Both the position numbers and the translations under genes were made by a program. A stretch of DNA of 6,569 bases from Paracoccaceae bacterium. Its GTDB lineage: Bacteria; Pseudomonadota; Alphaproteobacteria; Rhodobacterales; Rhodobacteraceae. Below are positions 5,181 through 6,569 of the stretch, in pieces (position 1 is the stretch's first letter; each line of letters begins with the position of its first letter). The notes beneath the pieces are model-generated. The model saw only the letters and a list, made by a program, of their open reading frames with translations, ran no database searches and had not been told where the DNA came from. Location: the NCBI GenBank assembly GCA_027069385.1, contig JALXER010000144.1, forward strand, positions 1 through 6,569, in the 5' to 3' direction.

Positions 5181-6506
5181 ATGAACAACTGGTTGATCAA
5201 AAAGGGCGGGGCGAGTCTGCCCGAAGTGAACGCATCTGTCCGGGTGAAAACCGGCGGGTTCTGGCGGCGGCTCGGCTCTTTCATGGGGCCGGGGTATCTG
5301 GTGGCCGTGGGCTATATGGACCCGGGCAACTGGGCGACCTCGATTGCCGGTGGTTCGGCGTTTGGCTATACGCTGCTGTCGGTCATTGTGCTTTCGAATT
5401 TCATGGCGATCATCTTGCAGGCCCTCAGCGTGCGGCTGGGCGTGGCCTCGGGCAAGGATCTGGCGCAGGCCTGCCACGATGCCTATGGGCCGGTAACGCG
5501 CTGGTTCCTGTGGATCATGGCCGAAGCGGCGATCATCGCGACCGATCTGGCCGAGGTGATCGGCACCGCCATCGGCCTGAACCTGCTGTTCGGCCTGCCA
5601 CTGGAAATCGGGGTGATCCTGACGCTGGCCGATGTGCTGCTGATCTTTTGGTTGCAAGGCAAGGGCTTTCGCAAGGTCGAAGCGGTGGTGGTGGCGCTGA
5701 CGCTGGTGATTGCGGTGTGTTTTGTTTTCCAGATTATCTATGCCGATCCGGTCTGGGGTGATCTGCTGGCGGGGCTGGTGCCGCAACGCCAGATTCTGGG
5801 TAATCCGCTGATGCTTTATGTGGCGCTGGGGATACTGGGGGCAACGGTGATGCCGCATAACCTGTATCTGCATTCCTCTATCATCCAGACGCGGAATTAT
5901 GGCGCAAGTGATGCGCAAAAACGCGATGCGATCCGGATGGGGACGATTGATTCAACCATCGCGCTGATGTTTGCGCTGTTTATCAACGGGGCGATTCTGG
6001 TGCTGGGGGCGGCGGCGTTCCATGCGACGGGGCGTACCGAGGTGGCCGAAATTCAAGAGGCCTATGCGCTATTGTCGCCGGTATTGGGGGTCAGCATTGC
6101 CTCTACGCTGTTTGCCGTGGCGCTGCTGGCCTCGGGGCTGAATTCGACGGTGACGGCAACGTTGACCGGCCAGATTATCATGGAGGGGTTCATCCGGTTG
6201 CGCATCGCGCCATGGGCCAGACGGCTGATCACCCGGGGCATCGCGATTATTCCGGCGGTGGCGGTGGTGGTGATCTATGGCGATAGCGGTACTGCAAAAC
6301 TGCTGGTGCTAAGCCAGGTGGTGCTAAGCCTGCAACTGCCCTTTGCCATGGTGCCGCTGGTGCGCTTTACCGCCGATGCGCAGAAAATGAACGGCCTGCA
6401 AGCGCCGCGCTGGCTAAGCTGGTCCGCATGGGCCATTGCGTTCGTGGTGATCTCGCTGAACATAAAACTGGTCTATGACGTTTCGACCGGTGCCGTTGCC
6501 CTGTAA
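5181..6506 (+). CDS. mntH: Mn2+/H+ symporter, Nramp family (MntH)
   Basis: 441 aa inner-membrane protein with about eleven helices, importing Mn2+ (and to a lesser degree Fe2+ and other divalent metals) with protons. The metal site is intact: D-P-G-N (47-50) in the first helix and A-T-V-M-P-H-N (221-227) in the sixth, giving Asp47, Asn50, Ala221 and Met224 as expected ligands. Other family segments are A-T-D-L-A-E-V-I-G (120-128) and L-A-S-G-L-N-S-T-V-T (316-325). The cytoplasmic N-terminus (about 33 residues) is of ordinary length. The start at ATG 5181 follows the promoter and operator well, but there is no clear Shine-Dalgarno sequence before it, and TTG 5193 or GTG 5226 cannot be excluded. 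It is a single-gene unit, divergent from the ABC-F gene and closed by the hairpin at 6513-6538. Regulation by a Mn-responsive Fur-type repressor is likely. Fe versus Mn preference cannot be read from the sequence. Confidence 0.95.
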   Translation: MNNWLIKKGGASLPEVNASVRVKTGGFWRRLGSFMGPGYLVAVGYMDPGNWATSIAGGSAFGYTLLSVIVLSNFMAIILQALSVRLGVASGKDLAQACHDAYGPVTRWFLWIMAEAAIIATDLAEVIGTAIGLNLLFGLPLEIGVILTLADVLLIFWLQGKGFRKVEAVVVALTLVIAVCFVFQIIYADPVWGDLLAGLVPQRQILGNPLMLYVALGILGATVMPHNLYLHSSIIQTRNYGASDAQKRDAIRMGTIDSTIALMFALFINGAILVLGAAAFHATGRTEVAEIQEAYALLSPVLGVSIASTLFAVALLASGLNSTVTATLTGQIIMEGFIRLRIAPWARRLITRGIAIIPAVAVVVIYGDSGTAKLLVLSQVVLSLQLPFAMVPLVRFTADAQKMNGLQAPRWLSWSAWAIAFVVISLNIKLVYDVSTGAVAL

Positions 6507-6512
6507 CAAGGT

Positions 6513-6538
6513 GCGTTTTGAAACAAGTTTCAAAACGC
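6513..6538 (+). terminator. mntH terminator hairpin
   Basis: GCGTTTTGAAAC (6513-6524) pairs perfectly with GTTTCAAAACGC (6527-6538) around AA, starting 6 nt past the mntH stop. No T-run follows (GTTGCGACA), so it is either a non-canonical terminator or a 3'-end stabilising hairpin. The last 31 bases of the window show no gene. Confidence 0.55.
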
Positions 6539-6569
6539 GTTGCGACACCATGGCCTCACTTCGTTCGGT

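Noticed and set aside
5006..5284. 93-residue N-terminal extension of the ABC-F frame
   Set aside because: The family's normal N-terminus begins at 5005. The extension has no domain character, would overlap the mntH start and cover its promoter and operator.
5178..5918. 246-codon - strand open frame opposite mntH
   Set aside because: His/Gln/Arg-rich shadow of the transmembrane codons; mntH carries the conserved DPGN and MPHN motifs.
6550..6569. ATG at the window end as the start of a new gene
   Set aside because: No ribosome site precedes it and only 20 bases are visible.

Overview
The window looks like a chromosomal segment from a GC-rich alphaproteobacterium, most plausibly a Rhodobacterales (Roseobacter-group) relative. 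This is an inference from gene content and protein style: a tandem-domain Usp, a membrane-anchored single-domain aspartic protease next to MarC, an Nramp manganese importer behind a Fur/Mur-like operator, and an ABC-F protein with a Lys/Pro-rich linker and C-terminal coiled coil. No rRNA, tRNA or CRISPR array is visible.

Layout: (1) Positions 1-107 hold the last 34 codons of an IS200/IS605-type transposase on the + strand. A perfect hairpin covers its stop codon and also sits just past the end of the next gene. (2) From 2204 down to 112 three genes lie on the - strand: a MarC-family membrane protein and an aspartic protease that overlap by ATGA (an operon), then a two-domain universal stress protein with its own likely promoter. 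That promoter has an FNR-type palindrome placed where a class II activator would bind. (3) Positions 2252-2733 (+) encode a small, probably exported protein of unknown function. Its signal peptide is split by an apparent one-base deletion in an A-run. (4) Positions 2734-3154 are non-coding and unusually structured: a run of hairpins plus a 220-bp element made of two 59-bp inverted arms. The hairpin cores of the arms differ by compensatory base-pair swaps. (5) Positions 5005-3155 (-) encode an ABC-F ATPase. (6) Positions 5181-6506 (+) encode the Mn2+ transporter MntH. It diverges from the ABC-F gene and is preceded by a good sigma70-like promoter embedded in repeated TTTGCAAGT half-sites. A strong hairpin follows it.

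Functionally this is mostly ordinary housekeeping and stress biology: manganese import, ribosome-associated ABC-F ATPase, stress protein, membrane and periplasmic proteins. Nothing here is a convincing new multi-gene system. The parts most worth a second look are non-coding: the inverted-repeat element between the convergent genes, the mntH operator, and the FNR-like site of the usp gene.
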